Of a stretch of DNA of 64,000 nt, positions 31,236 through 39,427 are shown piece after piece. Source of the DNA: Ureibacillus galli. Lineage in GTDB: Bacteria > Bacillota > Bacilli > Bacillales_A > Planococcaceae. How positions within the stretch are numbered: position 1 is the first letter of the stretch; every line of letters begins with the position of its first letter. The stretch covers positions 1 through 64,000 of the forward strand of contig NZ_JACSQA010000018.1 in assembly GCF_014836845.1 (NCBI RefSeq), written 5' to 3'. Both the position numbers and the translations under genes were made by a program. A model generated the notes under the pieces. The model was not told the DNA's origin, ran no database searches, and saw nothing but the letters and a program-made list of their open reading frames with translations.

Positions 31236-32129
31236 TTAAACGAAAGAATATAAAGATCTTGCATGCTTTACAATTAAACTAAATCCTCTTTCTTGTAAGC
31301 GCTCGAAGTTGTCTTGTTCATAATCTACTAATTGCAGCTCATTTAATTGAGCATGAATCGGGACTTGTCGTTGAATCGTTGCTAATTCTTTCGATAACTT
31401 CAACATTTCCAAGTTGTCAGCGATTTTTGATCGTTGAGCAGGTTTTAAAGCATCTAAATTTGCTAAAACATTTTCAACAGATCCATAATTTTGGATTAGC
31501 TGTAATGCCGTTTTTGGACCAATCCCTTTTACCCCTGGGTATCCGTCACTAGTATCCCCCATAAAAGCTTTCACATCAGCAAATTGATAAGGCTCAATCA
31601 TATATTCTTCTTTAAAACGTTGTTCTGTGTAAACGTCGTATTCTGAATATCCTTTTTTCGTGAAGGCAATTTGAGTCGTTGGGTTTAATAATTGAAGCAA
31701 ATCTTTATCACCACTAATAACAGTAATATTCGCTTCCTCTTTCCATTTTTCAATCATGGACCCAATCGTATCATCTGCTTCCATACCTATTTGACCAAAG
31801 TTTTTCCAGCCAATCATTTCAGAAACTTCCTTTGCCATATCGAATTGGGGCAACATTTCTTCAGGAGGTGCTGGACGATTCGCCTTGTATCCATCGAATA
31901 ATTCATTGCGGAAAGTTTGTGCCCCCATATCCCAACAAACAGCTAAATGGGTTGGTTTCATAATCGATTGGGCTGTTAAAACATGACGGGCAAATCCTTG
32001 TACCCCATTTGTTGGTGTTCCGTCTTCTAAACGAATAAAATGTCCCATTGCGCTTGAAGCAAAAAATGAACGGAACAATAACGCCATTCCATCCACTAGT
32101 AAAAGATGCGGTTTATTTGTCATCATCAT
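31236..32129 (-). CDS. 5'-3' exonuclease (YpcP-like, FEN family)
   Basis: The protein is 297 residues, the size of stand-alone 5'-3' exonucleases related to the N-terminal domain of DNA polymerase I. Acidic metal ligands occur in LLLVDGMALLFR, GMEADDTIG, VISGDKDLLQLL and FMGDTSDGYPGVKGIGPKTA; the last is also the helix-hairpin-helix DNA-binding loop. It removes RNA primers or flap DNA. Three ATGs stand in a row; the first is kept. Confidence 0.92.
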   Translation of the reverse strand: MMMTNKPHLLLVDGMALLFRSFFASSAMGHFIRLEDGTPTNGVQGFARHVLTAQSIMKPTHLAVCWDMGAQTFRNELFDGYKANRPAPPEEMLPQFDMAKEVSEMIGWKNFGQIGMEADDTIGSMIEKWKEEANITVISGDKDLLQLLNPTTQIAFTKKGYSEYDVYTEQRFKEEYMIEPYQFADVKAFMGDTSDGYPGVKGIGPKTALQLIQNYGSVENVLANLDALKPAQRSKIADNLEMLKLSKELATIQRQVPIHAQLNELQLVDYEQDNFERLQERGFSLIVKHARSLYSFV

Positions 32130-32240
32130 AATTCCTCTCTAACTCTATTATTTCCATTATATCAAATCTGTCTTGAAATAAGATGACAATTGCATTGTTA
32201 ATTAATAAGTAGATTCCCATACACTTCTATCCATCAAATT

Positions 32241-32978
32241 TTATTCATAACTTGTTCCCTTCATTCCTCGCCACCAATGGAGTTGTAGAAGCATCGTACT
32301 AATAAATGTTTTTGAAATAAAACCAGAAAAAACGGTTACAATCGTACCCCCATAATTTACTTTTAATTGTTGTAACTGTTTTTCCCCTTTGATATCACCG
32401 AAATCAAATACTTTATAACCTAACCGACGAAAATGTTTTATATTTTCCCAGATTAAAAAGGCATTTGCATAGTCATCTGTTCGCCGCGCTTGACTACAAT
32501 CGTATAAAGACATGGCCATCTCACCATTGATTACATAAACCCGGTAACAAATCGTTTCATTTCGTTCATTTTCCAATTTCGTTATGTGTAATCCACCTTT
32601 ATCTCGGAGTAACTTTAATGTTTGTATGTCGAAGTTATTTATTTTACTTCCACCTTCTTTTTTTCTATTTAAGTTGTAAAATTGTTTAAAATCATGAATA
32701 TCTGAATCCTTTACATTATCAATAATAGAAATATTCCAGTTTTTTTCTTGCATGTCCTGAACTTCATTTTGTATATCAGTAGACATGGAGTTTAATAATC
32801 GTTGTTCATCTTTTTGCAAATCAATATGGACCGTTTTTTGTCCTTGTAGTTGCCTTGACGGTTTCAACAAATGGGTGTAACGAATTAATTTCGGGTCAAA
32901 TCGACTATCACCTTTCGACTCTTGAAAATACACATGATTCAATGGTAAAGCAAAATATTTTCTACTAATCTGCAGCAT
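32241..32978 (-). CDS. GNAT/FemAB-like acyltransferase
   Basis: The protein is about 245 residues from MLQISRKYFALP (ATG 32978, AGGAGTG upstream). An HIDLQKDEQRLLNSMSTDIQNEV segment and the acetyltransferase-like block ICYRVYVINGEMAMSLYDCS ... NAFLIWENIKHFRRLGYKVFDFG resemble the BioF2/FemAB-type GNAT fold, used to transfer amino acids from aminoacyl-tRNA or acyl groups to peptidoglycan or polysaccharide precursors. The substrate cannot be told. No operon partner is evident. Confidence 0.6.
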   Translation of the reverse strand: MLQISRKYFALPLNHVYFQESKGDSRFDPKLIRYTHLLKPSRQLQGQKTVHIDLQKDEQRLLNSMSTDIQNEVQDMQEKNWNISIIDNVKDSDIHDFKQFYNLNRKKEGGSKINNFDIQTLKLLRDKGGLHITKLENERNETICYRVYVINGEMAMSLYDCSQARRTDDYANAFLIWENIKHFRRLGYKVFDFGDIKGEKQLQQLKVNYGGTIVTVFSGFISKTFISTMLLQLHWWRGMKGTSYE

Positions 32979-33290
32979 AAATTTCACTCCTTCAATGATT
33001 TTTTGGGGATTAAACATTTTCCTCATCCAAAATAGTTAGTTTGCTAGAAAAATAATTTACACAATGACTTCCTTTTTATTTCCTAGGGAATAAAAGTTAG
33101 ACGTTGTGTATAAAGGGTTTTATCGAAAGATACAATTCACCATTCTTACTACACAAATTTTTTAACATAATTTTTATATGATTAATCAATAGTAATTCAC
33201 TTACTAATACAAACCATTACGCTAAAAGATGGGACCTATTTCTACCATTATTAGCAAAATATACTTATACTAATCACTTTTATACAAATT
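32979..33290. other. Intergenic stretch without recognised genes
   Basis: AT-rich sequence between the acyltransferase and the ABC-F gene. I see no ORF with a ribosome site and no notable repeat; the promoter of the acyltransferase gene must lie in it. Confidence 0.5.
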
Positions 33291-33322
33291 AAAAAGAAGC
33301 AGAGATAAATTTCTCTGCTTCT
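33291..33322 (-). terminator. Intrinsic terminator of the ABC-F gene
   Basis: GAAGCAGAGA (33296-33305) pairs with TCTCTGCTTC (33312-33321), with a T run on the minus strand, 6 nt past the stop. Confidence 0.85.
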
Positions 33323-33327
33323 CCCTA

Positions 33328-34785
33328 TTAGTCTTTTAATTTTAACTGTTGGTCTTCTATCACATATACTTGTTCTGCTACCCGTTCAATAAATGTTCGA
33401 TCATGGGGTACAAATATAATGGTCCCCTCATAGCCTTTTATAAATTTTTCTAAAGCTTCGATCGCTTGAATGTCTAAAAAGTTGGTCGGTTCGTCTAACA
33501 ATAAAATATTATATTCACCTAAAAATAGTTCACATAGCTTTAAGCGAATGGCTTCACCGCCACTTAAAGACTTTACATGCTTTTGAATATCTGTTCCAAC
33601 AAACTGCATCGAATGCAAAACACTCCGTAAAAGTCCTTCATCGTAGTCAGAAGAGTTTTTCATCATTTCCCATACCGATTCATCCTTTGTCCATTGATAA
33701 CTCATTTGACGGAAATACCCTATTTTAGCTTTTGGAGATATGATTAAGCCAGGTGCCATATTCGCAATATGAGAAAGCAATGTACTTTTCCCACTTCCAT
33801 TGTTTCCTGTAATCGCCACTATTTTACCGAGCGGTAATTGGAAACTTATTTCCTTTAGTAATACTTTACCCTCTACTTGAAGAGTAAAACGATCAGCCAT
33901 AATCGGAAACTTATTATGCAGTTCTACCGCTTTTGACTGACGGAAAACAATCGGGCTATCCTCTTTAACTGCTTCGACTTCTTGCAGTTTTTCCACTCGT
34001 TGCTCAATCGCCTTTGCTGCTCGTTGGATTGATTTTTGACTAGTCCCTTTCGATTTTGTCATAAAAGATTTATTCGGTTTAGCCCGTGCTTCTTTTTTCG
34101 ACATACGGTTTGCTTGTGCAACCTTTTCTGCTTTTTTCATTTTTTCTTGTGCTGCTTTTTCCAGGCGATTCTTTTCTTTTATAAACTGTTCATGTGCTTG
34201 ACTTTGTTGTAGCCGCTCTAGCTTTTTTTGCGCCAAGTATTCACTATAATTTCCTGTATACACATGAATTTCACCCTCATCAATTTCCCAAATCGTTGTT
34301 ACTAGTTCATCTAATACAGCCCGATCATGACTAATTAATACTAGGGCACCATAGTAATACCTTAATTCATCAAGTAAAAAAGAAACCCCTTCCTGATCTA
34401 AATGGGTTGTTGGTTCATCAATTAGTAACGCTTCGTAATAATGGGTAAACAACTGGGCAAGTTTCAATCGAGTTTGCTCCCCACCACTTAACTGATTAGA
34501 GTCCTTTGGAACAGCTAATTTCCCAACAAGCGCTGGATCTGCTTCTCGGATTGCCGGAATTTCCAGTTGTTCAAAGTATCCGCTCTCTACAAGACGATGA
34601 ACTTGACCTTTCGTTGGTTGAATGATACCTGCTAACATTTTAATTAAAGTACTTTTCCCTGAACCGTTTTTACCAACAATCCCAATACGGTCAAATTGAT
34701 GTATCGCCAATCTTTTAATCTTTAAAATTTCTTTATCTAAAAAAGTTACTTCGACATTTTGTAATTCAAAACAAATTTGTTCCAT
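33328..34785 (-). CDS. Msr-type ABC-F ribosome protection protein
   Basis: The protein is 485 residues with two ABC domains and no membrane segment. Walker A motifs are GKNGSGKST (38-46) and GNNGSGKST; signatures LSGGEQTR and LSGGEAIR; Walker B LLIDEPTTHLD and LLLDEPTNFLD. A long basic coiled linker (about 185-290) carries the region that enters the ribosomal exit site. Length and phrases such as ALVGKL, FRQSKAVELHN and ISPKAKIGYF agree with MsrD, as far as I remember that sequence. Such proteins remove macrolides and related drugs from the ribosome. A leader with two arrest-like peptides precedes it and ends in GGAGGT (34793-34798). Drug range is not predictable from sequence alone. Confidence 0.88.
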   Translation of the reverse strand: MEQICFELQNVEVTFLDKEILKIKRLAIHQFDRIGIVGKNGSGKSTLIKMLAGIIQPTKGQVHRLVESGYFEQLEIPAIREADPALVGKLAVPKDSNQLSGGEQTRLKLAQLFTHYYEALLIDEPTTHLDQEGVSFLLDELRYYYGALVLISHDRAVLDELVTTIWEIDEGEIHVYTGNYSEYLAQKKLERLQQSQAHEQFIKEKNRLEKAAQEKMKKAEKVAQANRMSKKEARAKPNKSFMTKSKGTSQKSIQRAAKAIEQRVEKLQEVEAVKEDSPIVFRQSKAVELHNKFPIMADRFTLQVEGKVLLKEISFQLPLGKIVAITGNNGSGKSTLLSHIANMAPGLIISPKAKIGYFRQMSYQWTKDESVWEMMKNSSDYDEGLLRSVLHSMQFVGTDIQKHVKSLSGGEAIRLKLCELFLGEYNILLLDEPTNFLDIQAIEALEKFIKGYEGTIIFVPHDRTFIERVAEQVYVIEDQQLKLKD

Positions 34786-34797
34786 CTTTGCTACCTC

Positions 34798-34860
34798 CGA
34801 AAATTTACTTTTTCGTATCGATAGCTAGAATCGATACGAGCTTCTATTACAAGCTCGTAT
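34798..34860 (-). promoter_or_regulatory. Three mutually exclusive hairpins before the ABC-F start (translation attenuator)
   Basis: Hairpin F: 34834-34843 with 34851-34860 (10 perfect pairs). Hairpin G: 34814-34822 with 34830-34838 (9 perfect pairs), sharing 34834-34838 with F. Hairpin H: CGAAAA (34798-34803) with TTTTCG (34810-34815), sharing 34814-34815 with G and reaching the first base of the GGAGGT ribosome site. F starts at the last base of leader peptide 2. A ribosome stalled on that peptide would block F, let G form and open H, freeing the ribosome site (inference, following erm-type attenuation). Confidence 0.7.
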
Positions 34861-34883
34861 TAAAAAAATAATAAAAAGTGCAT
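34860..34883 (-). CDS. Leader peptide 2, MHFLLFF (MsrD-leader-like)
   Basis: This is a seven-residue ORF with a strong ribosome site (AGGAGG, 34891-34896) 7 nt before ATG. The sequence MHFLLFF recalls the msrD leader peptide MYLIFM, known to stall ribosomes with erythromycin. The stop codon touches hairpin F, so stalling here would control the attenuator and the ABC-F gene 75 nt downstream. Confidence 0.7.
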   Translation of the reverse strand: MHFLLFF

Positions 34884-34927
34884 TGTTGTTCCTCCTACTC
34901 ATTTATAGATATATGTTGTTCAAACTG

Positions 34928-34958
34928 CAAAAAAACATAGGCGCTTTGCCTATGTTTT
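34928..34958 (-). terminator. Intrinsic terminator within the ABC-F leader (second)
   Basis: AACATAGGC (34934-34942 on the plus strand) and GCCTATGTT (34948-34956) pair perfectly; the minus strand ends in seven Ts. It lies between the two leader peptides, so full-length transcripts must read through it. Confidence 0.8.
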
Positions 34959-35009
34959 CAGAGTAAATGGAAAAACCTATCTTTTATTAAAGGAAGATCT
35001 AAGGTAATG

Positions 35010-35040
35010 AAAAAAGAAAGGTAGAAAAATCTACCTTTCT
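35010..35040 (-). terminator. Intrinsic terminator within the ABC-F leader (first)
   Basis: AGAAAGGTAGA and TCTACCTTTCT form a perfect stem with a short loop and a T run (minus strand). The segment 35059-35068 upstream (ATCTACTTTC on the minus strand) can pair with GAAAGGTAGAT of this stem, giving an antiterminator alternative. Confidence 0.8.
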
Positions 35041-35058
35041 AATTAATCCTATGACTGT

Positions 35059-35140
35059 GAAAGTAGATAAGAAAAACATCGATCATTTATCTATAAGGTA
35101 AATCAACGGTTTTTCTTCTACGGTGAAGATTATTAAAAAA
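35059..35140 (-). promoter_or_regulatory. Competing hairpins upstream of the leader terminators
   Basis: TAGATAA (35064-35070) pairs with TTATCTA (35087-35093); AAGAAAAAC (35069-35077) pairs with GTTTTTCTT (35109-35117); both compete with the antiterminator pairing of 35059-35068. In addition 35128-35140 is a perfect 13-nt complement of 35242-35254, the stretch from the ribosome site to the start codon of leader peptide 1. Confidence 0.55.
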
Positions 35141-35197
35141 GGACAGACTAATCCCGTCTACTCTGTATACACAAACAGAGCCTTTGAACATATTCAA

Positions 35198-35242
35198 TTA
35201 TTTGTTCAAAGATAGGAAACGTAGTCTCATTGAATGGGTCAT
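35198..35242 (-). CDS. Leader peptide 1, MTHSMRLRFLSLNK (ErmD-leader-like)
   Basis: This is a 14-residue ORF with ribosome site AAGGAGG (35254-35260). Its first nine residues, MTHSMRLRF, are identical to the ermD leader peptide as I recall it (MTHSMRLRFPTLNQ); the RLR motif stalls ribosomes in the presence of macrolides. Codons 12-14 lie in a 9-bp stem (CTTTGAACA/TGTTCAAAG), so a stalled ribosome would change folding downstream. Confidence 0.8.
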   Translation of the reverse strand: MTHSMRLRFLSLNK

Positions 35243-35278
35243 TTTTTAATAATCCTCCTTAACGTTTATACAGTGATA

Positions 35279-35308
35279 ATTATAGAATACCCTTTTTGTA
35301 ATCGTCAA
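35279..35308 (-). promoter_or_regulatory. Promoter of the ABC-F gene and its leader
   Basis: TTGACG (35303-35308) and TATAAT (35279-35284) on the minus strand, spacer 18 nt. The predicted transcript has a leader of nearly 490 nt before the ABC-F start. Confidence 0.8.
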
Positions 35309-35334
35309 GATGCTCCGTTTCATTTCTTGTAAAA

Positions 35335-35374
35335 GAAAAAAGCTACTCTACTTATTCATGAAAAGTAGAGTAGC
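35335..35374 (-). terminator. Intrinsic terminator of the AarF/UbiB-like gene
   Basis: GCTACTCTACT (35342-35352) pairs with AGTAGAGTAGC (35364-35374), with a T-rich tail on the minus strand. Confidence 0.8.
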
Positions 35375-35407
35375 GTGATGTTTAGTAAAAAGTTCATTCT
35401 TTCATCA

Positions 35408-37396
35408 CTATTCCATTCGTTTCATATCCCGAATCGCTTGTATCGATAATCGAACAAGTAAAACGGCACATAGGAATAAACCTAAATATGAAGCAGTATT
35501 CAAATAAATTGCATATGCTGAATAAATAAATTGGGAAATAGCTAGTAATGCAACCGAAATGACACCAAAGGTTATACCGACTAAAAGTAATACAAATTTC
35601 GAAAACAATTGGGTAATAAATTTTGCATTATTTTTATCTGAGAAAATATCGTGGTGTAAAATAACTTTCCCATCTTCCACCTTTTTAAATAATTGATCGA
35701 CTCGACGGGGAATTTTCCTTAAGTTTGGAATAATTAAAGCTAACTCTTCTTCTAATCGCTCTTTTGTTGCCCTCGGTTCTTTAAATGGTTTTTTCAAGGC
35801 GACTTTTAAATAACCACTTGAAAACAATTTCGCTTCTTCAAACATATTGAAATTACTATCAATAATTCTTAATGTACCATCTAACGTAACAATTACTCGT
35901 AATGCCACGCTAACCGACGGATAAAATTGTAGTCCGAAATCACGAATCACTGTAAATATCGAATAAATAATTTCATCCGTTCGAATCCGCTCAACATAAG
36001 AGATTTTTAAAATAATTTGGCTAATGGCTTGCTCTAACTCAAGTCGGTCTACTTCCCTCGTATTTTTCACTAAAAGTGAGATTCCATCATATAGAATTGA
36101 AGCATCATTTTGTTGAATACCGATGAAAAATAGTTTCAACCCTTCTTGTTGAGCAGCTGATAAACGACAAACTGCTCCGAAATCCAGTAATGTAATTTCC
36201 TTTGTACTTAGATCGTAATGAATATTTCCCGGATGGGGATCAGCATGGAAAATACCCGAAACTAAAGCTTGTTCTAAATAAGAGAAAAGTAAAGTTTCCG
36301 CAATTTCGTGACGATTTTCTATTTGATATTGGGCAAGATTGCCTAAGCTTACACCCGTTGCTAATCCCATTACTAAAATATTTTCATTACTGTACTCTTC
36401 ATATACTTTCGGAATGTTTACTTTTAAATTACTTTTTTTCATTACATTATGGATTTGAATCATATTACGAGCTTCTATTTTAAAATCGATTTCTTCCCGT
36501 AATGAGGAAACAAATCCTTCTGCTAAATCTCTAAATCCAAGATTTTCAGCCCATTGGGATTTACTTGTAACCCAATTGGCAAATTCCATTAAAATGCTTA
36601 AATCTTCTCGCATAATTTCCTTCACTTCAGGGCGTAACAATTTCACGACAACTTCCTCATTTGTTTTTCGTAAAATTGCCCTATGCACTTGCCCAATAGA
36701 CGCAGCTGCAATCGGCTTCATATGAAAATATGAAAATACTTCATCCATTTCACCGCACAAATTTTGCTGCAATATTTCTTTTACTTGATTTTCAGAAAGC
36801 TGTGTTACATTTTCTTGCAACTTCTCCAATTCTTCAATAAAAATCGGAGACAGGAATTCTTTTCGGGTAGAAAGGACTTGCCCGAACTTAATAAAAATAC
36901 CACCACACTGCTCAAGGGTATCCCTTAAGGCGATTGCTAATTCCCGATCTGAATCTCGATTTCTAGCATATTTCATTGTTCTTGTTATACCATTTGTTAC
37001 AGCAATTCTTAAAACTGTTCGTAACCGTTTTTGATGACGCCAATACCCTATAATTCTTTTAATAATAAATTTTTTTCCGTTGTTTCTTCCATTACTATCA
37101 TTTAAAGCAATCGGATCAAATAACTCAAAAAATAAATAAATGAGCATTGAAATGAGCAACATACTACCAATCCATAATAAGGTAGAAGCATTCACAACAC
37201 TTTCAATTGTATTTAAAGAATGTTCAGTTCCTCTTAAGTACGTATACCAAAAGATAAAGGTTGTAAAGGAAACACTGATGACAACAGAAAAGAGTCGCTT
37301 AAAAATATTTACATTAGAACCAATTAAACGTCCACTAACAAAAAAGATGAAAATTGAAACGAATAATATTTGAACGATTGGTATTATAATGCTCAT
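35408..37396 (-). CDS. AarF/UbiB (ABC1) family atypical kinase, membrane-bound
   Basis: The protein is about 662 residues. Three hydrophobic segments precede the kinase core (about residues 3-22, 37-55, 74-92), and two end the protein (about 600-655). The core shows ABC1 motifs: IKFGQVLSTR (KxGQ region), AASIGQVHRA, VVVKLLRP, ADPHPGNI and LLDFGAV. UbiB proteins support quinone synthesis by an ATPase or kinase-like activity whose target is not settled; Bacillales make menaquinone, so the link is indirect. Start: ATG 37396 (MSIIIPIVQ) or GTG 37405; neither ribosome site is decisive. The OsmC gene lies just upstream. Confidence 0.85.
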   Translation of the reverse strand: MSIIIPIVQILFVSIFIFFVSGRLIGSNVNIFKRLFSVVISVSFTTFIFWYTYLRGTEHSLNTIESVVNASTLLWIGSMLLISMLIYLFFELFDPIALNDSNGRNNGKKFIIKRIIGYWRHQKRLRTVLRIAVTNGITRTMKYARNRDSDRELAIALRDTLEQCGGIFIKFGQVLSTRKEFLSPIFIEELEKLQENVTQLSENQVKEILQQNLCGEMDEVFSYFHMKPIAAASIGQVHRAILRKTNEEVVVKLLRPEVKEIMREDLSILMEFANWVTSKSQWAENLGFRDLAEGFVSSLREEIDFKIEARNMIQIHNVMKKSNLKVNIPKVYEEYSNENILVMGLATGVSLGNLAQYQIENRHEIAETLLFSYLEQALVSGIFHADPHPGNIHYDLSTKEITLLDFGAVCRLSAAQQEGLKLFFIGIQQNDASILYDGISLLVKNTREVDRLELEQAISQIILKISYVERIRTDEIIYSIFTVIRDFGLQFYPSVSVALRVIVTLDGTLRIIDSNFNMFEEAKLFSSGYLKVALKKPFKEPRATKERLEEELALIIPNLRKIPRRVDQLFKKVEDGKVILHHDIFSDKNNAKFITQLFSKFVLLLVGITFGVISVALLAISQFIYSAYAIYLNTASYLGLFLCAVLLVRLSIQAIRDMKRME

Positions 37397-37426
37397 TCCC
37401 CTCACCCGCTTTCTTTAGGATATAAG

Positions 37427-37876
37427 TTACAAAGACTTTATAGAACAATCCACTTGTACTTCTACATTCCCTCTCAATGCTCTACTAATCATACAGTTTT
37501 CTTCCGCCTTCAAAGCTAAGCGATTAGCTAAACGAACATGACTTTCACTTGCATCATGAAGCAATATTTCAATATGATGAACAATCTTTTTATATGTAAA
37601 TATGTTATTTTCTACTTGAACAATTCCATCCGACTGTAGGACTAATTTTGCTTTTATATCCGACCGCTCCAACATCGCGGCAAGGGAAATCATATAACAT
37701 CCTGCTGCGGCACTTAATAACAATTCATCCGGGTTCGTCCCAATTCCAGGGCCATCCATTTCTTTTGGAATCGATATTGTCGTTTTTAAATTTTCACAGG
37801 AAATCTCCCCTGTATCATTCCTTCCACCGTCCCAACCCGTTTGAAGCTTAAAAACATGTTCAACTGCATTTGACAT
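37427..37876 (-). CDS. OsmC/Ohr family peroxidase-like protein
   Basis: The protein is 149 residues. Two family cysteines are in AAAGCYMISLAAML (about 59) and AEENCMISRAL (about 124), the redox pair that reduces organic hydroperoxides. The catalytic arginine could be in GGRNDTG. It belongs to the SACOL1771-like branch more than to classical Ohr. It precedes the AarF-like gene with a short gap and may share its transcript. Confidence 0.85.
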   Translation of the reverse strand: MSNAVEHVFKLQTGWDGGRNDTGEISCENLKTTISIPKEMDGPGIGTNPDELLLSAAAGCYMISLAAMLERSDIKAKLVLQSDGIVQVENNIFTYKKIVHHIEILLHDASESHVRLANRLALKAEENCMISRALRGNVEVQVDCSIKSL

Positions 37877-37956
37877 AAATTACCCACCTCTCTATTTTTA
37901 CTATACCACCCATCTATCAATGATAAGAAGTAAAAACCAACGAAAATGTAAGAAAG

Positions 37957-37980
37957 AGGACTCACTTAAAGTGAATCCTC
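37957..37980 (-). terminator. Weak hairpin after the phosphatase gene
   Basis: GAGGACTCACTT and AAGTGAATCCTC pair with one mismatch and little loop; T tail on the minus strand is short. Confidence 0.45.
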
Positions 37981-37986
37981 CAATGA

Positions 37987-38763
37987 TTAAATTGTAATCG
38001 TATTTGTTGTTAAATCTGAGGTCAACCCAACAGAATGAATCGTTAAAAGGCGAGAACCTTTTGTAAAAATAACACCATGAAGCTTTCCTCGTTCATAGAT
38101 AGCTCCACCACCATCAATCCCAATCTTCTTTTGACAGGTTGAAACCCACACATTACTCGATTTGTCTTCATTTAATAAAACGGTTGGTGTGTGTCCAAAA
38201 ACAACAATTTCCTTTGCTAAATGGGGAACATTGAAAAACTCTTCCCTAATCCAATAAAAGTCATCTTTTTTCGTCTCGCGGAAATTTTCGACACTAGCAG
38301 AAATTCCTGCATGAACGAAAAGATATAGATCCCACAAATAAAATCTTCTTAAATTTTTCATAAACTCGATGATTTTACTATTTTCCTGTTGAATCTTTGT
38401 CGTAATTTCTTTAACTGAAAAATGATCGGAAACGATCGAGAAAGTTGGCGCGTCATAAAAACTTTGGACTGTAGCAGCGCCACCCACCTTTGGATTAAAA
38501 TAAAACTCCGAAAGTTCATCGGGTTTATCGAGCCAATTTAAAAAAAGCTGTTCGTGATTACCACTTAAAGTTACTGCATCATACTCTTCAACGAGCTGCA
38601 TAACTTTTTTAATCACTTTCACACTATCTGGTCCTCGGTCAATGTAGTCTCCCAAAAATACTAACCGTTCCTCATTTGGATTCCATTTTTCTAACAGTTT
38701 TTCCAAAAGGTCGTAACAACCATGTATATCTCCTATAGCAAAAACTTTCTCCAATGCACACAC
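37987..38763 (-). CDS. Metallophosphatase, PrpE/ApaH-like serine/threonine phosphatase family
   Basis: The protein is 258 residues. Metal-binding motifs are in order: GDIHGCYDLL (about 12), GDYIDRGPDS (about 40), LSGNHEQL (about 70), FVHAGI and FGHTPT. These five blocks are the signature of PPP-type phosphatases including diadenosine tetraphosphatases and PrpE. The substrate, phosphoprotein or Ap4A, cannot be decided. Single gene, divergent from the cold-shock gene. Confidence 0.88.
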   Translation of the reverse strand: MCALEKVFAIGDIHGCYDLLEKLLEKWNPNEERLVFLGDYIDRGPDSVKVIKKVMQLVEEYDAVTLSGNHEQLFLNWLDKPDELSEFYFNPKVGGAATVQSFYDAPTFSIVSDHFSVKEITTKIQQENSKIIEFMKNLRRFYLWDLYLFVHAGISASVENFRETKKDDFYWIREEFFNVPHLAKEIVVFGHTPTVLLNEDKSSNVWVSTCQKKIGIDGGGAIYERGKLHGVIFTKGSRLLTIHSVGLTSDLTTNTITI

Positions 38764-39002
38764 CCCATTTAAAAAACAAGCTTTTATTATTGATACGTAT
38801 GATTTTGTTATACTTTTTACACTTCTTTTACATCTTTCACTTCTTTATTCTTACTATATCATATTCAAATCGGAAATTTTTTATATCTATAAATATTCGT
38901 GAGTTTTCTTAATTTGAAAGGAATTTTCCTTCTAATTACCCTAGCTAAAAGTAAGGTTGTAGGACAGTTTTTATATGAAATAAAATTATTTTTCATTTTG
39001 GG

Positions 39003-39031
39003 TAGACATTTCGAAAATTAGCAGGTATAAT
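39003..39031 (+). promoter_or_regulatory. Promoter of the cold-shock gene
   Basis: TAGACA (39003-39008) and TATAAT (39026-39031) with 17-nt spacing. It implies a leader of roughly 140 nt before the start codon. The rest of the stretch 38764-39002 is AT-rich and shows nothing else clear. Confidence 0.75.
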
Positions 39032-39064
39032 AAAGAGAATAATTATATTGCTTCATATCTAATG

Positions 39065-39128
39065 AATTCACATGTTACAAAAAGTAATCGTGAACGTTCG
39101 GTACTTTTTGTAATGTGTGAATTTTTTT
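39065..39128 (+). promoter_or_regulatory. Terminator-like hairpin inside the cold-shock gene leader
   Basis: AATTCACA(TG)TTACAAAAAGTA faces TACTTTTTGTAA(TG)TGTGAATT, 20 pairs with one two-base mismatch, directly followed by seven Ts. It lies between the promoter and the ribosome site (GGAGGT, 39168-39173), so it must be folded differently, or read through, for expression. Confidence 0.65.
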
Positions 39129-39180
39129 ATAGTATTTTGAAGTAATTGGTTATTGATTAAATTTTTGGAGGTCTTTTAAA

Positions 39181-39381
39181 ATGACACAAGGTACAGTAAA
39201 ATGGTTTAACTCAGAAAAAGGTTTTGGATTTATCGAAGTTGAAGGTGGAAACGACGTATTCGTACACTTCTCTGCTATCCAAGGCGACGGCTTCAAAACT
39301 TTAGAAGAAGGTCAAAAAGTTGAATTCTCAGTTGAAGAAGGAAACCGTGGACCACAAGCTTCTAACGTAGTAAAACTTTAA
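39181..39381 (+). CDS. Cold-shock protein (CspA/CspB family)
   Basis: The protein is 66 residues, one cold-shock domain. RNP1 KGFGFIEV and RNP2 DVFVHFSAI bind single-stranded RNA or DNA. It acts as an RNA chaperone in the cytoplasm at low temperature or high growth rate. A long structured leader precedes it, usual for this family, and a terminator follows, so it is a single-gene transcript. Confidence 0.96.
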   Translation: MTQGTVKWFNSEKGFGFIEVEGGNDVFVHFSAIQGDGFKTLEEGQKVEFSVEEGNRGPQASNVVKL

Positions 39382-39391
39382 TTTACTATTT

Positions 39392-39427
39392 AAAGGGCAA
39401 TCTCATTATTGAGATTGCCCTTTTTTT
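39392..39427. terminator. Intrinsic terminator, cold-shock gene
   Basis: AAAGGGCAATCTCA and TGAGATTGCCCTTT with a short loop and T run. It may also stop the converging EAL gene, whose last codon overlaps its right edge. Confidence 0.85.
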
